A stretch of 14,128 nucleotides of DNA from positions 1 through 14,128 of the forward strand of contig JBKJLF010000808.1 of assembly GCA_046597185.1 (NCBI GenBank). The letters are read 5' to 3'. This document shows, in pieces, positions 1-7,569 of the stretch (the first letter of the stretch is position 1; each line of letters begins with the position of its first letter). The notes below the pieces were generated by a model that saw nothing but the letters and a program-made list of their open reading frames with translations, did not search any database and was not told where the DNA came from. Made by a program: the position numbers and the translations under genes. This DNA is from CAMBDR01 sp046597185 (GTDB lineage: Bacteria; Pseudomonadota; Gammaproteobacteria; Burkholderiales; Burkholderiaceae_D).

Positions 1-78
1 ATTTAACTGTGTTTTTTCCAATATGTTTGGTAAGCCAAGCTGGCGTAAAATGGGTATTTTCAAACAAAGGAGCGCAGC

Positions 79-402
79 ATGCATATCCCCGGCATACAAA
101 ATCAGGTCAGCCTGGAAGAATTGTTACTGGCGTCTTTGGGCTATCACGATTCCGAAGGCGTGGCCTTTCGCGATGAAGAGAAACCCCGTCTGCAAGCCGA
201 TTTGGGGCAAGCCAAATTTTTAATGCTGCGCAATCATGGCTTGCTGAAGGTGGGCAAGTCAATTGCGGACGCCTTTCCAGAAATCTATCGCTGCCAAACA
301 AATACAACCAACGCAACCAATTGCAATACATCAGCTTGGACGCTAAAAAACAAAAAACCCGCGTTTTCACTAGGAGAAACACGGGTTTTTACACGTTCCT
401 GA
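79..402 (+). pseudogene. Remnant of a class II aldolase/adducin-like gene
   Basis: The reading frame codes for about 107 residues. Residues about 11-75 look like the middle of the class II aldolase/adducin domain, with LASLGYHDSEG, then DEEKPRLQADLG, then FLMLRNHGLLKVGKSIADAF. Family members are usually around 240-260 residues, so the N-terminal metal-site half and the C-terminal third are missing. After residue about 75 the frame becomes low-complexity (Thr/Asn-rich) and runs into a terminator hairpin, as expected of decayed sequence. Upstream, the same frame has a stop at 46-48. Oddly, the ATG at 79 is preceded at ideal distance by AAAGGAG, so a short peptide could still be made. No aldolase activity is expected. 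An alternative is a divergent short protein, which I think less likely. Confidence 0.6.
353..390. terminator. Bidirectional intrinsic terminator (tRNA-Ser side)
   Basis: The arms AAAACCCG..GTTT (354-366) and AAAC.CGGGTTTT (377-389) form about 12 base pairs around a short loop. One mismatch on the plus strand becomes a G-U wobble on the minus strand. Read on the minus strand, the stem is followed by a T-rich run (353 down to 346), so it should end the tRNA-Ser transcript. Read on the plus strand it ends in five T residues (386-390), so it can also stop transcripts through the aldolase remnant. Confidence 0.8.
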
Positions 403-421
403 ACCTTAAAACATCAAATTC

Positions 422-511
422 TGGCGGAAGCTGTGAGATTCGAACTCACGGAGGACTCGCATCCTCGCCAGTTTTCAAGACTGGTGCATTCAACCGCTCT
501 GCCAAGCTTCC
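422..511 (-). tRNA. tRNA-Ser (anticodon UGA)
   Basis: The gene is read on the minus strand, from GGAAGCT at 511 to an encoded CCA at 424-422. The 7-bp acceptor stem is GGAAGCT/AGCTTCC with discriminator G. The anticodon stem is CCAGT/ACTGG (484-480 and 472-468) around the loop CTTGAAA, which gives anticodon TGA (477-475), reading UCN-type serine codons. The T-loop TTCGAAT and the long class II variable arm (about 90 nt in total) are typical of tRNA-Ser. It has its own promoter and a strong terminator, so it is a single-gene unit. Confidence 0.97.
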
Positions 512-522
512 TGTGAAGGCGA

Positions 523-551
523 ATTATACCTAAATTCAGGCATAATTCCAG
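523..551 (-). promoter_or_regulatory. Sigma70-type promoter of tRNA-Ser
   Basis: On the minus strand a perfect TATAAT (528-523) lies 17 bases from CTGGAA (551-546), a moderate -35 match. The predicted start near 516 would leave only a few leader bases before the mature tRNA 5' end at 511, which suits a tRNA gene. The -35 match is weak, so the -10 carries most of the evidence. Confidence 0.65.
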
Positions 552-569
552 CGGCGAGCCTAAAATTTT

Positions 570-585
570 CTTGCCATCGCGCAAG
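570..585 (-). terminator. Weak hairpin after the thioesterase gene
   Basis: On the minus strand CTTGC (585-581) and GCAAG (574-570) can pair around a 6-base loop, followed by AAAATTTTA. The stem is short and the T run is interrupted by A residues. If it terminates the thioesterase operon at all, it is leaky, and read-through would enter the tRNA-Ser promoter region. Confidence 0.25.
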
Positions 586-596
586 CGAGTTCTGTT

Positions 597-1340
597 TTAC
601 AGTGACAAATACGGCCGCAACTGTGCCAATACCGCTGTTTGCACCTCTCGCGCCTCGGTATTAATGAAAAAATGCCCGCCCTCAAACCATTTCACATTAA
701 ACGCGCCAGTGGTCTCTTTTTTCCAATCATTGACTTGGTCTTCATTTACCCTGTCATCCTCCCACCCGGCAAATACCGTTAGCGGTAACGACAGTAAAGG
801 CATGGGCCGATATTGCCAGTTTTCCACCAAGGAAAAGTCAGCACGAATAATTGGACAAGCCAATTCCATTAACGCCCCATGGGCCAATACCTCGGGCGGC
901 GTGCCATTGAATTTACCTAATTCCTTGATCAATTCCTCATTCGACATTAAATGCAAATTTTTAGATCGCGTGCGATTTTGCGGCGCACTGGAGCCAGAAG
1001 CAATTAAATGCACTGGCTGCGGCAAATGCTGCAACTGACAATAGCGCGCTACTTCAAACGATAATAAGGCCCCCAAACTATGCCCAAAAAAGGCAAACGG
1101 CATATTGTTTTGGCTGGCGATGACTTTCGCAATCACGGGTACCAGCTCTTGCATATCGTTGTACAAGGGCTCCATCATACGCGTACCGCGACCGGGCAAC
1201 TGGATCGCACAAACTTCAATCTTCGGCCCTAATACCGCTTGCCATGAACGAAATATAAGGGCGCTCCCGCCTGCATAGGCAAAACAAAATAAACGCAATT
1301 TGTGGCTGGGTGCCGGATGATGCAATAACCAGTTCTTCAT
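597..1340 (-). CDS. Type II thioesterase (alpha/beta hydrolase, GrsT/SrfAD-like)
   Basis: This 247-residue protein has the fold markers of stand-alone type II thioesterases, which remove wrong or stalled acyl groups from carrier proteins of nonribosomal peptide and polyketide synthases. Visible are the early CFAYAGGSA motif (oxyanion region, about residues 19-27), the LPGRGTR segment, the nucleophile elbow GHSLGA with Ser88, the acid residue in AGWEDDR (about Asp195), and GGHFF with His223. Length matches the family. I chose the ATG at 1340, not the TTG at 1346, because GGAG lies 7 bases before it. It sits 36 bases after hemW on the same strand, so it is probably the last gene of that operon. 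No synthetase or carrier protein is in the window, so its partner is unknown. A broader acyl-ACP or acyl-CoA thioesterase role is possible. Confidence 0.85.
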   Translation of the reverse strand: MKNWLLHHPAPSHKLRLFCFAYAGGSALIFRSWQAVLGPKIEVCAIQLPGRGTRMMEPLYNDMQELVPVIAKVIASQNNMPFAFFGHSLGALLSFEVARYCQLQHLPQPVHLIASGSSAPQNRTRSKNLHLMSNEELIKELGKFNGTPPEVLAHGALMELACPIIRADFSLVENWQYRPMPLLSLPLTVFAGWEDDRVNEDQVNDWKKETTGAFNVKWFEGGHFFINTEAREVQTAVLAQLRPYLSL

Positions 1341-1376
1341 TCTCAAACTCCATGATCTCTGACAGGTTGAATCGAC

Positions 1377-2621
1377 TCAATCAGGTAAAAATAATTGCTG
1401 TAAATCGTTTAAAAAGCGCTGACCCAATTCGGTAGCACGTATCATTTGATGATCTCGATACAGTAAGCCACGTTGCTCGGCTTGTTCCAATGCCGCTTGA
1501 ATGGCGACGATATGGGTTCCAGTGCGCTCGGCAAACAAGCTTACCGGAAAACCGTCCACCAAGCGCAGCGTATTGAGCATAAACTCAAAACCCAATTCAT
1601 CATGCGCAATTTCATGTTGTTCCGAAATGGGCGTACCACGCAGGCATTGCTCCATATACGATTTGGGCTGCTTGTAACGCTCTTGCCGCACAATGCGCTG
1701 CGGAAACGAGAGCTTACTGTGCGCACCTGCGCCGATGCCCAAATAATCACCAAACTGCCAATAATTGAGATTATGCCGCGCTTTGCGCCCCGCCCGGGCA
1801 TAAGCTGAAACTTCATATTGCTGATAACCCGCACCCGCAGCCAAGCCAACCAGGCAATCTTGCATTTGCGCGCTGACATCATCATCAGGCAAGCTGGGCG
1901 GATATTTGGCAAACACGGTATTGGGTTCCAGCGTTAAATGGTAGAGCGATAAATGACTCGGCTCCAATTCTATTGCAATGCGTAAGTCTGCTTGCGCCTG
2001 TTCCAGTGTTTGCTGCGGCAAGGCATACATCAAATCGAGATTGAGATTATCGAAATGCTCGCGCGCCTGCGCCACGGCCGCGCGTGCCTGCTGGCCATCA
2101 TGAATCCGCCCCAATGCTTGCAGATGCGCATCGTTAAAACTTTGGATGCCAATCGACAGGCGATTGATGCCGCTGGCGCGATATGCTTTAAATTTTTCCG
2201 CTTCAAAGGTGCCAGGGTTGGCTTCCATGGTAATTTCTGCCGCACCATCGAGCGGCACCAGGCTGCGCACGTCGGACAATAATTGATCCATGCCCTGCAT
2301 CGAGAGCAAACTCGGGGTGCCGCCGCCGATAAAAATGGTGTAAATCTTGCGCCCCCAAATTTGCGGCAAAGCCAGTTCCAAATCATGGCGCAAGGCGGCC
2401 AGATATTCTTGCTCAGGGAAACCAGCAGGAGAGCTGGCATCAACCTGATGCGAATTGAAATCGCAATACGGGCACTTGCGCACACACCAGGGGAAATGAA
2501 TGTACAGCGACAACGGCGGCAAGCTGCTTAAATGCAAACTGCCCGGCTGCAAGAACTGGTCTTTAACGGACTTGGCGCGGCTAGCAGGCTTTGCGCCATC
2601 GACCGGATAAATCGGAATCAT
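1377..2621 (-). CDS. hemW: HemW, radical SAM heme chaperone
   Basis: HemW-family proteins bind heme and a 4Fe-4S cluster and deliver heme to respiratory-chain targets; older annotations call them oxygen-independent coproporphyrinogen III oxidase-like. The 414-residue product has SLYIHFPWC (about residues 38-46), then the radical SAM cluster motif CxxxCxxC (Cys46, Cys50, Cys53), followed by DFNSH, which is the HemW version with no extra cysteine after the motif as in HemN. Further on come the GGGTPSLL SAM-binding loop, EANPGTF, RLSIGIQSF, the LNLDLMYALPQQ segment and GIGAGAHSKL. The start at 2621 overlaps the rdgB stop as ATGA, suggesting translational coupling; a longer in-frame start at 2657 lies inside rdgB and is unlikely. 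The leader of about 37 residues before the core is slightly long compared with E. coli HemW (378 residues). Confidence 0.95.
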   Translation of the reverse strand: MIPIYPVDGAKPASRAKSVKDQFLQPGSLHLSSLPPLSLYIHFPWCVRKCPYCDFNSHQVDASSPAGFPEQEYLAALRHDLELALPQIWGRKIYTIFIGGGTPSLLSMQGMDQLLSDVRSLVPLDGAAEITMEANPGTFEAEKFKAYRASGINRLSIGIQSFNDAHLQALGRIHDGQQARAAVAQAREHFDNLNLDLMYALPQQTLEQAQADLRIAIELEPSHLSLYHLTLEPNTVFAKYPPSLPDDDVSAQMQDCLVGLAAGAGYQQYEVSAYARAGRKARHNLNYWQFGDYLGIGAGAHSKLSFPQRIVRQERYKQPKSYMEQCLRGTPISEQHEIAHDELGFEFMLNTLRLVDGFPVSLFAERTGTHIVAIQAALEQAEQRGLLYRDHQMIRATELGQRFLNDLQQLFLPD

Positions 2622-3268
2622 GCACCCGCCTTCATTGGCATCAGAGGGCTGTTGCATAAATTTGTGCCACCAATTTGCGCCAGCAAGCTGCGCATGGCCA
2701 GACCGCGATGCGAAATGTGATTTTTTTCGTTCGCTTCAAGCTGGGCCGCAGTTTTACCCAATTGTGGCAGATAAAAGTAGGGGTCATAGCCAAAACCGCC
2801 CTCACCCAGCGGCTCGCCAATCAACACACCATGCCAACGCCCATCGGCAATAATCGGCTGCGGGTCGTGCTCATGGCGCAGCAAGACCAGAACGCAATAA
2901 TAATAGACGCTACGATCAAGCTCGTTGAGCGCCATCAGTTGCGCCACCAGTTTTTGATTGTTGGCCGCATCCGACTTCACGCCACCGGGCTCGCAAGCGT
3001 AACGCGCCGAATGCACGCCCGGTGCGCCGCCCAGGGCGGGCGCGCAAATGCCGGAATCATCCGCCAAGGCGGGCAAACCGGTCAAGCGTGCCGCGTGGCG
3101 CGCTTTGGTGAGCGCATTTTCAATAAAGGTGGCATACGGTTCCTCGGCTTCGGGCACATTCAATTCTTGCTGTGCGTGCAGCGTTAAACCCAGGGGCGCG
3201 AGTAATTCACCCAATTCTTTTAATTTGCCCCGATTATTCGAAGCCAATACCCATTTTTGCGGCTGCAT
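2618..3268 (-). CDS. rdgB: RdgB/HAM1-type XTP/dITP pyrophosphatase
   Basis: The enzyme hydrolyses non-canonical purine nucleoside triphosphates (dITP, XTP, ITP) to monophosphates and pyrophosphate, keeping them out of DNA and RNA. Visible are the N-terminal ASNNRGKLKEL substrate-binding motif, the ADDSG motif with the catalytic Asp pair (about residues 70-71), GAPGVHSARYA, GEGGFGYDPYF and the C-terminal ISHRG. At 216 residues it is longer than E. coli RdgB (197), mostly from about 15 extra C-terminal residues (CNSPLMPMKAGA) that overlap nothing recognisable. I placed the start at the ATG at 3268; a GTG at 3274 two codons earlier also has an upstream GGGAG. It lies between rph and hemW, a common arrangement in Betaproteobacteria, and shares ATGA with hemW. 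Confidence 0.95.
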   Translation of the reverse strand: MQPQKWVLASNNRGKLKELGELLAPLGLTLHAQQELNVPEAEEPYATFIENALTKARHAARLTGLPALADDSGICAPALGGAPGVHSARYACEPGGVKSDAANNQKLVAQLMALNELDRSVYYYCVLVLLRHEHDPQPIIADGRWHGVLIGEPLGEGGFGYDPYFYLPQLGKTAAQLEANEKNHISHRGLAMRSLLAQIGGTNLCNSPLMPMKAGA

Positions 3269-3326
3269 ACCCACTCTTTACACTCCCAGGCTATCCATCA
3301 ACATCACTGAATCAACATCGCCAACA

Positions 3327-4061
3327 TCAAGCCAAACCCAAGGCTTCCTTTTGGCAGGCAATCAATTGGCTGATGCCATGTTGCGCCAAATCCAGCATTT
3401 GATTCATGGTGGCGCGGTCAAACGCTGCGCCTTCTGCCGTGCCCTGCAATTCGATAAAATGGCCAGCTTCATTCATGACCACATTCATATCGGTATCACA
3501 ATCGGAATCTTCGACATAATCCAAATCCAGCACCGCCTGCCCTTGCACCACGCCCACCGAAATGGCGGCAATAAAATGCTGTAAAGGCATTTGCGCCAAG
3601 CTGCCTTGCGCCACCAGTTTGGCAAACGCATCGTGGGCAGCCACCATGGCACCCGTGATAGAGGCGGTGCGGGTGCCACCGTCGGCTTGAATCACATCGC
3701 AATCCAGATGCAAGGTGCGCTCACCGATTTTTTTCAAATCAAAAGCAGCACGCAAGGAACGGCCAATCAGGCGTTGGATTTCCTGGGTACGGCCAGATTG
3801 TTTACCACGTGCCGCTTCTCTATCCATCCGGCTATGGGTAGAACGGGGCAACATACCGTATTCCGCCGTCAACCAGCCCTGCCCTTTGCCGCGTAAAAAT
3901 CCGGGCACCTTATCTTCAATACTCGCGGTGCAAATCACCTGGGTATCGCCACATTCAATTAACACCGAACCTTCCGCATGTTTGGTAAATTGGCGATGCA
4001 GTTTGACACGACGCAAAGCGTCCACAGCGCGTCCTTCCGAACGCTGAATCAGTACCGACAT
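3327..4061 (-). CDS. rph: RNase PH
   Basis: This is a phosphate-dependent 3'-5' exoribonuclease that trims tRNA precursors 3' of CCA and acts on other structured RNAs. The 244-residue length fits the family (E. coli 238). Motifs in order: GRAVDALR near residues 10-17, the VICTASIEDKVPGFLRG strand, GWLTAEYGMLPRST, the GRTQEIQRLIGRSLRAA phosphate/RNA-binding helix, DCDVIQADGGTRTASITGA, and the acidic DYVEDSDCDTDMNVVM segment that holds the catalytic aspartates. The start is supported by AAGGAAG just upstream. Only 11 bases separate it from the PP2C gene before it and 58 from rdgB after it, so it is probably co-transcribed with both. Confidence 0.96.
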   Translation of the reverse strand: MSVLIQRSEGRAVDALRRVKLHRQFTKHAEGSVLIECGDTQVICTASIEDKVPGFLRGKGQGWLTAEYGMLPRSTHSRMDREAARGKQSGRTQEIQRLIGRSLRAAFDLKKIGERTLHLDCDVIQADGGTRTASITGAMVAAHDAFAKLVAQGSLAQMPLQHFIAAISVGVVQGQAVLDLDYVEDSDCDTDMNVVMNEAGHFIELQGTAEGAAFDRATMNQMLDLAQHGISQLIACQKEALGLA

Positions 4062-4072
4062 AGTGGCTTCCT

Positions 4073-5002
4073 TTAATCGTTCTTTGAGGTAATTTGGTTC
4101 GATTTTTGAATCGCCCCGCGAATTTCGGCAATCGCCTTTTCAATTTCATGTTCATCGAAACTATCCACCGTGGTTTGCTCGGATGGCGCTTCCTGAATGG
4201 TGGTAGTAACCGAACCAATGGGCAAGGTATGGGTGGAAATCGAGGCCAAGGCATCGAGATCTTTACTGCCTTGCCACATCAAGGCCAAAGCAGTGGCATT
4301 ATCGGCCTGCTTGCCCGAAATAGCGACCGCTTCTTTCAATAAGTCAGGAATGGCGCGCATAATGGTTTGGTCTTGCAAGCGCTGCGCCAAGACATGATCG
4401 GGCATGGTAGACCATAAGCCGTCGGAACAGAGCAACAGAATATCGCCCGGCATCAAGCTGGCGCGACGTGAGATTTCAACAATCGGCAAGTTCGGCGCGC
4501 CCAGGCAATTAAACAGCTTGTTGCGATCCGGATGGGTGGCGCGCTCGGATGGGTCTACCTTGCCTTGCGAGATCAGGGTTTCCAGGCGCGAATGGTCACG
4601 AGTGCGCGCCAGAATTTGGCCGTTACGCATCCAGTACAAACGCGAATCGCCGCAATGCGCCCAGATTGCATTATTGTGCTGAATCAGGCAGGCGGTAATC
4701 GTGGTGCGCGGGGTTTCCGGCAAATTATGAATCGCTTTATAACGATGAATTTCACGATGCGCGGCGAAAAATGCATCTTCCAAAAAGCGCTCGGGCTTTT
4801 TTACATACGGGTTGGCTTGTTGTTGAAACATGGACGCCAGGGTTTGCAAGGCGATGGTGGCGGCCATTTCACCACGCAAATGCCCGCCCATACCGTCGGC
4901 CAATACCAGCAATAGGGCATCGCGGGTAAAACTATAACCCATACGATCCTGGTTGACCTTGCGGCCACCGATGAGACTTTCTTGATAGACGGAAAATTGC
5001 AT
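4073..5002 (-). CDS. PP2C-type (PPM) serine/threonine phosphatase
   Basis: This cytosolic, metal-dependent phosphatase of 309 residues is a typical bacterial PPM protein (Stp/PrpC class). Metal-binding motifs are visible: VNQD (Asp19), LADGMGG (Asp36), CGDSRLY (Asp119), CSDGLW (Asp194) and ADNATAL (Asp234). After the catalytic domain comes a tail of about 65 residues, rich in Thr/Ser and then charged, which may be a regulatory or linker segment. No signal peptide or membrane segment is seen. The start is reasonable but lacks a strong Shine-Dalgarno site. It follows the kinase gene by 60 bases on the same strand, so the pair most likely forms one switch, with the phosphatase reversing the kinase. 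Confidence 0.93.
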   Translation of the reverse strand: MQFSVYQESLIGGRKVNQDRMGYSFTRDALLLVLADGMGGHLRGEMAATIALQTLASMFQQQANPYVKKPERFLEDAFFAAHREIHRYKAIHNLPETPRTTITACLIQHNNAIWAHCGDSRLYWMRNGQILARTRDHSRLETLISQGKVDPSERATHPDRNKLFNCLGAPNLPIVEISRRASLMPGDILLLCSDGLWSTMPDHVLAQRLQDQTIMRAIPDLLKEAVAISGKQADNATALALMWQGSKDLDALASISTHTLPIGSVTTTIQEAPSEQTTVDSFDEHEIEKAIAEIRGAIQKSNQITSKND

Positions 5003-5062
5003 GATAAATTAATTTTAAGAGGTGGTGAAAGGTAGCCCACATTGCGCTTTGGTTTGAGCGAT

Positions 5063-6085
5063 TTAATGCGTTTCTTCGTGTATCGTATTCGACCCGTCTG
5101 CACGCGGCTTTTTGCCCAAATTACCCAAACCGGACAAGACGCCACGCAATTTGACTGACATTTTTTCTATTACACCCGTCTTTTGTTCTGGTTCCGGTAT
5201 AGGTTCCAACAATAACTTTTGCAAGGCAAATAAACTCTGAGGTCGGGCCAAAGGGTCAAGCTGCAAACACCAGCGCACCGCCTTGAGCAATTGTTCCGAA
5301 TACACCCCTTTGAGTTTGTCGAAATGCACATCCATCTTATCGCCGGTCTTGCGCTGGTCGGCTGGTTGCGGCGGCGCACCCAGCATGCAAGCGAACATGG
5401 TAGCACCAATGCTGTACACATCCGACCATGGCCCGAGCTGGGCATTTTTCACATACAACTCAGGCGGCGCAAAACCGGGGGTGTACATCGGGTAGAGTTT
5501 GGGAATATCGGTTTTCAGGGTTTGGCGGGCTGCGCCAAAATCAAGTAATAGCGGCGTACCATCGACCCGCAGATAAATATTGGCAGGCTTCAAATCGAGG
5601 TGCAGTAATTTATTGGTATGGACTTCACGCAAGCCGTGGATAACTTCTGAAAAAATGCGCCGGATGAAGCGTTCGGACAAAATGGGATTCATGCCTTTAT
5701 CGCGCTGGCGCAAAATATGGTCTTGCAAAGAGCGGCCCGATTCATAGGCCATCACCATATACACGGTTTCATTGGCGCGAAAGAAATTGACCACGCTCAC
5801 CACATTCGGGTGGGAAATCCGTGCCAGGGCACGGCCTTCTTCAAAAAAGCATTTTAAGCCGATGCGAAATACGGGTAAATTAGCGGGCGCAATCACGGGC
5901 ACCAGCTCGCCTTCGCGTCGCAGTGCCAAAGAACTGGGCAAATACTCCTTGATCGCTACGGCAGCACCGTCGGCGTCGTAGGCCAAATAGACGATACTGA
6001 AGCCACCGGACGCAATTTTCTTTACAATGCGGTATCCAGCGATTTCAAGTCCGTCTGGCAGAGGAGCGTTATTTTGAGCAGCCAT
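5063..6085 (-). CDS. Hanks-type serine/threonine protein kinase (soluble, HLD variant)
   Basis: The 340-residue protein is a eukaryotic-like kinase: Gly-rich loop IASGGFSIVY (about 24-33), VAIKEY with the ATP-binding Lys46, the catalytic loop HLDLKPAN (His162, Asp164, Lys166, Asn169), LLDFGAAR (Asp182) and an APPE version of the APE motif. The Arg of the usual HRD is Leu, making it a non-RD kinase. This class often does not depend on activation-loop phosphorylation. There is no transmembrane helix or extracellular sensor, so it should act in the cytosol. The last 60 residues (Pro/Lys-rich) carry no recognised domain. It is the first gene of the minus-strand block, divergent from yicC across a 73-base gap, and next to its likely partner phosphatase. 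The substrate is unknown. Confidence 0.93.
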   Translation of the reverse strand: MAAQNNAPLPDGLEIAGYRIVKKIASGGFSIVYLAYDADGAAVAIKEYLPSSLALRREGELVPVIAPANLPVFRIGLKCFFEEGRALARISHPNVVSVVNFFRANETVYMVMAYESGRSLQDHILRQRDKGMNPILSERFIRRIFSEVIHGLREVHTNKLLHLDLKPANIYLRVDGTPLLLDFGAARQTLKTDIPKLYPMYTPGFAPPELYVKNAQLGPWSDVYSIGATMFACMLGAPPQPADQRKTGDKMDVHFDKLKGVYSEQLLKAVRWCLQLDPLARPQSLFALQKLLLEPIPEPEQKTGVIEKMSVKLRGVLSGLGNLGKKPRADGSNTIHEETH

Positions 6086-6158
6086 AGATGGATTTTGCTT
6101 AAATAAGTCTATTGTGAGAACAAATCATCATTTTGTAAACAAGAAAGCAGAGGCCACA

Positions 6159-7064
6159 GTGAGTATATTGAGTATGACCGGGTACGCCACCACCACCACC
6201 GAGAGTGCAGGCGGCACACTCACGATCGAATTAAAAAGCGTAAATTCGCGCTTTTTGGATTTGCAATTTCGCATCAACGATGATCTACGCGCATTGGAAG
6301 CACCTGCGCGTGAAGCCATCATGAGCAAAATCACCCGTGGCAAAGTCGAATGTCGCATCAGCTTTGGTCGAAAAACCACAACTGGCGGCAGCCAAACCTT
6401 AAACTCTGTGGTGCTCAACGACATTGCCCGATTACAGGCTGAAATTGAGCAACGCTTTCCGTCCGCCTCTCCTCTCTCAGTATATGACGTTTTACGTTGG
6501 CCGGGGGTATTGGAAGAAACCCAGATCAGCCAGGATAGTTTACAAAACGATGTGATGCAAGCGGTACAAACCACGCTCAGTGCCTTCATCGACAGCCGCG
6601 CCCACGAAGGAGCCGCATTACAAGCGATGTTGATTGCACGGATCGAGTCCATGGAAACGATTGTACAACGCATCAGCCCCTTGATTCCGCAAATTATTGC
6701 GCAATTTCAGCAAAAAGCCATAGAACGCATGCAAGAAGCACTCGGGATTGCAACGGCGGGTAATCCAGGCAGCACGAATCAACCGGAACTAATGGAGCGC
6801 ATTCGCCAAGAAGTAACATTATACGGCATTCGGATTGATATCTCGGAAGAATTAACGCGTTTAAATGCGCATTTGGGCGAAACCCGGCAAATTCTCAAAA
6901 AGGGTGGCATGGTTGGCAAGCGTTTGGATTTTATGATGCAGGAATTAAATCGCGAGGCCAATACGGTAGGTTCCAAAGCGGCATTGAAGGAATTGGCGGA
7001 TGGCTCGATGGAATTAAAATTACTGATTGAGCAAATGCGCGAGCAGGTGCAAAATCTGGAATAA
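6159..7064 (+). CDS. yicC: YicC/YloC family endoribonuclease
   Basis: The family is linked to RNA turnover; E. coli YicC has been reported to cleave RNA and affect the small RNA RyhB. The product opens with SILSMTGYA, then ELKSVNSRFLDLQFRI, the usual YicC N-terminal domain, and ends with the conserved DUF1732 region (DISEELTRLNAHL, GKRLDFMMQELNREANT, and MREQVQNLE at the C-terminus). I chose GTG at 6159 because GAGG lies 5 bases upstream and the product then matches family length (301 residues versus 287 in E. coli); the longer frame from 6114 would add 15 untypical residues. It is divergent from the kinase operon. The gene that commonly follows (gmk) is absent, and a RhuM remnant starts 28 bases later. 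Confidence 0.92.
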   Translation: MSILSMTGYATTTTESAGGTLTIELKSVNSRFLDLQFRINDDLRALEAPAREAIMSKITRGKVECRISFGRKTTTGGSQTLNSVVLNDIARLQAEIEQRFPSASPLSVYDVLRWPGVLEETQISQDSLQNDVMQAVQTTLSAFIDSRAHEGAALQAMLIARIESMETIVQRISPLIPQIIAQFQQKAIERMQEALGIATAGNPGSTNQPELMERIRQEVTLYGIRIDISEELTRLNAHLGETRQILKKGGMVGKRLDFMMQELNREANTVGSKAALKELADGSMELKLLIEQMREQVQNLE

Positions 7065-7092
7065 ATTTCTAGCAATGGAAGGATTGGAAAGC

Positions 7093-7569
7093 ATGGCTGG
7101 TGAATTAATTATTTATCAAAACGACGATGGCACGATCCGGCTGGAAACCCGGCTGGAGGATGAAACCTTGTGGTTGACGCAGCAGCAGATGGCGGAGTTG
7201 TTTCAAACCACCGTGCCCAATATCAACATGCACATCAAAAATGTGTTTCAGGATGGGGAATTACAGCCTGAGGCAACTATTCAGGATTTCTTAATAGTTC
7301 GCCAGGAGGGGCGCAGGCAAGTTCAACGGGCGGTGTCTCATTGCAATCTTGACATGGTTATCTCGGTAGGTTACCGCGTCAAGAGCCTGCTGGCGACCCG
7401 TTTTCGCATCTGGGCCACTGCGCAGCTCAAGGAATACATCGTCAAAGGCTTCGTCATGGATGACGAACGCCTGAAGAACCCGGTTGTGGTCGGTCGTGCC
7501 GCGCCGGATTTTTTTGATGAAATGCTGGCGCGCATTCGCGACATTCGCGCCAGCGAGCGGCGCGTGTAC
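7093..7569 (+). pseudogene. RhuM-family protein, 3'-truncated and fused in frame to the next gene
   Basis: The first about 159 residues match the N-terminal part of RhuM-family proteins (Virulence_RhuM domain, function unproven, with a helix-turn-helix-like start). Visible are LEDETLWLTQQQMAELFQTT, NINMHIKNVF, ATIQDFLIVRQEG, NLDMVISVGYRVKS, RFRIWATAQLKEYIVKGF and DDERLKNP, ending in IRDIRASERRVY. Full family members continue for well over 100 more residues after ASERR, but here the frame passes directly into a hydrolase with no stop. I take ATG 7093 as start; ATG 7075 is also possible. It lies 28 bases after yicC and might be co-transcribed. Such genes are typical of mobile or accessory regions, so this is probably what is left of an insertion. 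Confidence 0.8.

Noticed and set aside
571..1038. A 155-codon plus-strand frame opposite the thioesterase gene
   Set aside because: It is an antisense shadow. The minus-strand frame has the full catalytic triad and family length.
2675..3584. Long plus-strand frames (170 and 178 codons) opposite rdgB and rph
   Set aside because: They have no domain features and lie fully opposite strongly recognised genes.
6086..6158. Divergent promoters between the kinase gene and yicC
   Set aside because: Promoters must be near here, but I could not find -10/-35 pairs good enough to place on either strand.
7027..7092. Longer N-terminus for the RhuM-hydrolase frame, starting inside yicC
   Set aside because: The extra residues lie in the yicC coding region in another frame and do not resemble the RhuM start. 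The family match begins at about 7093.
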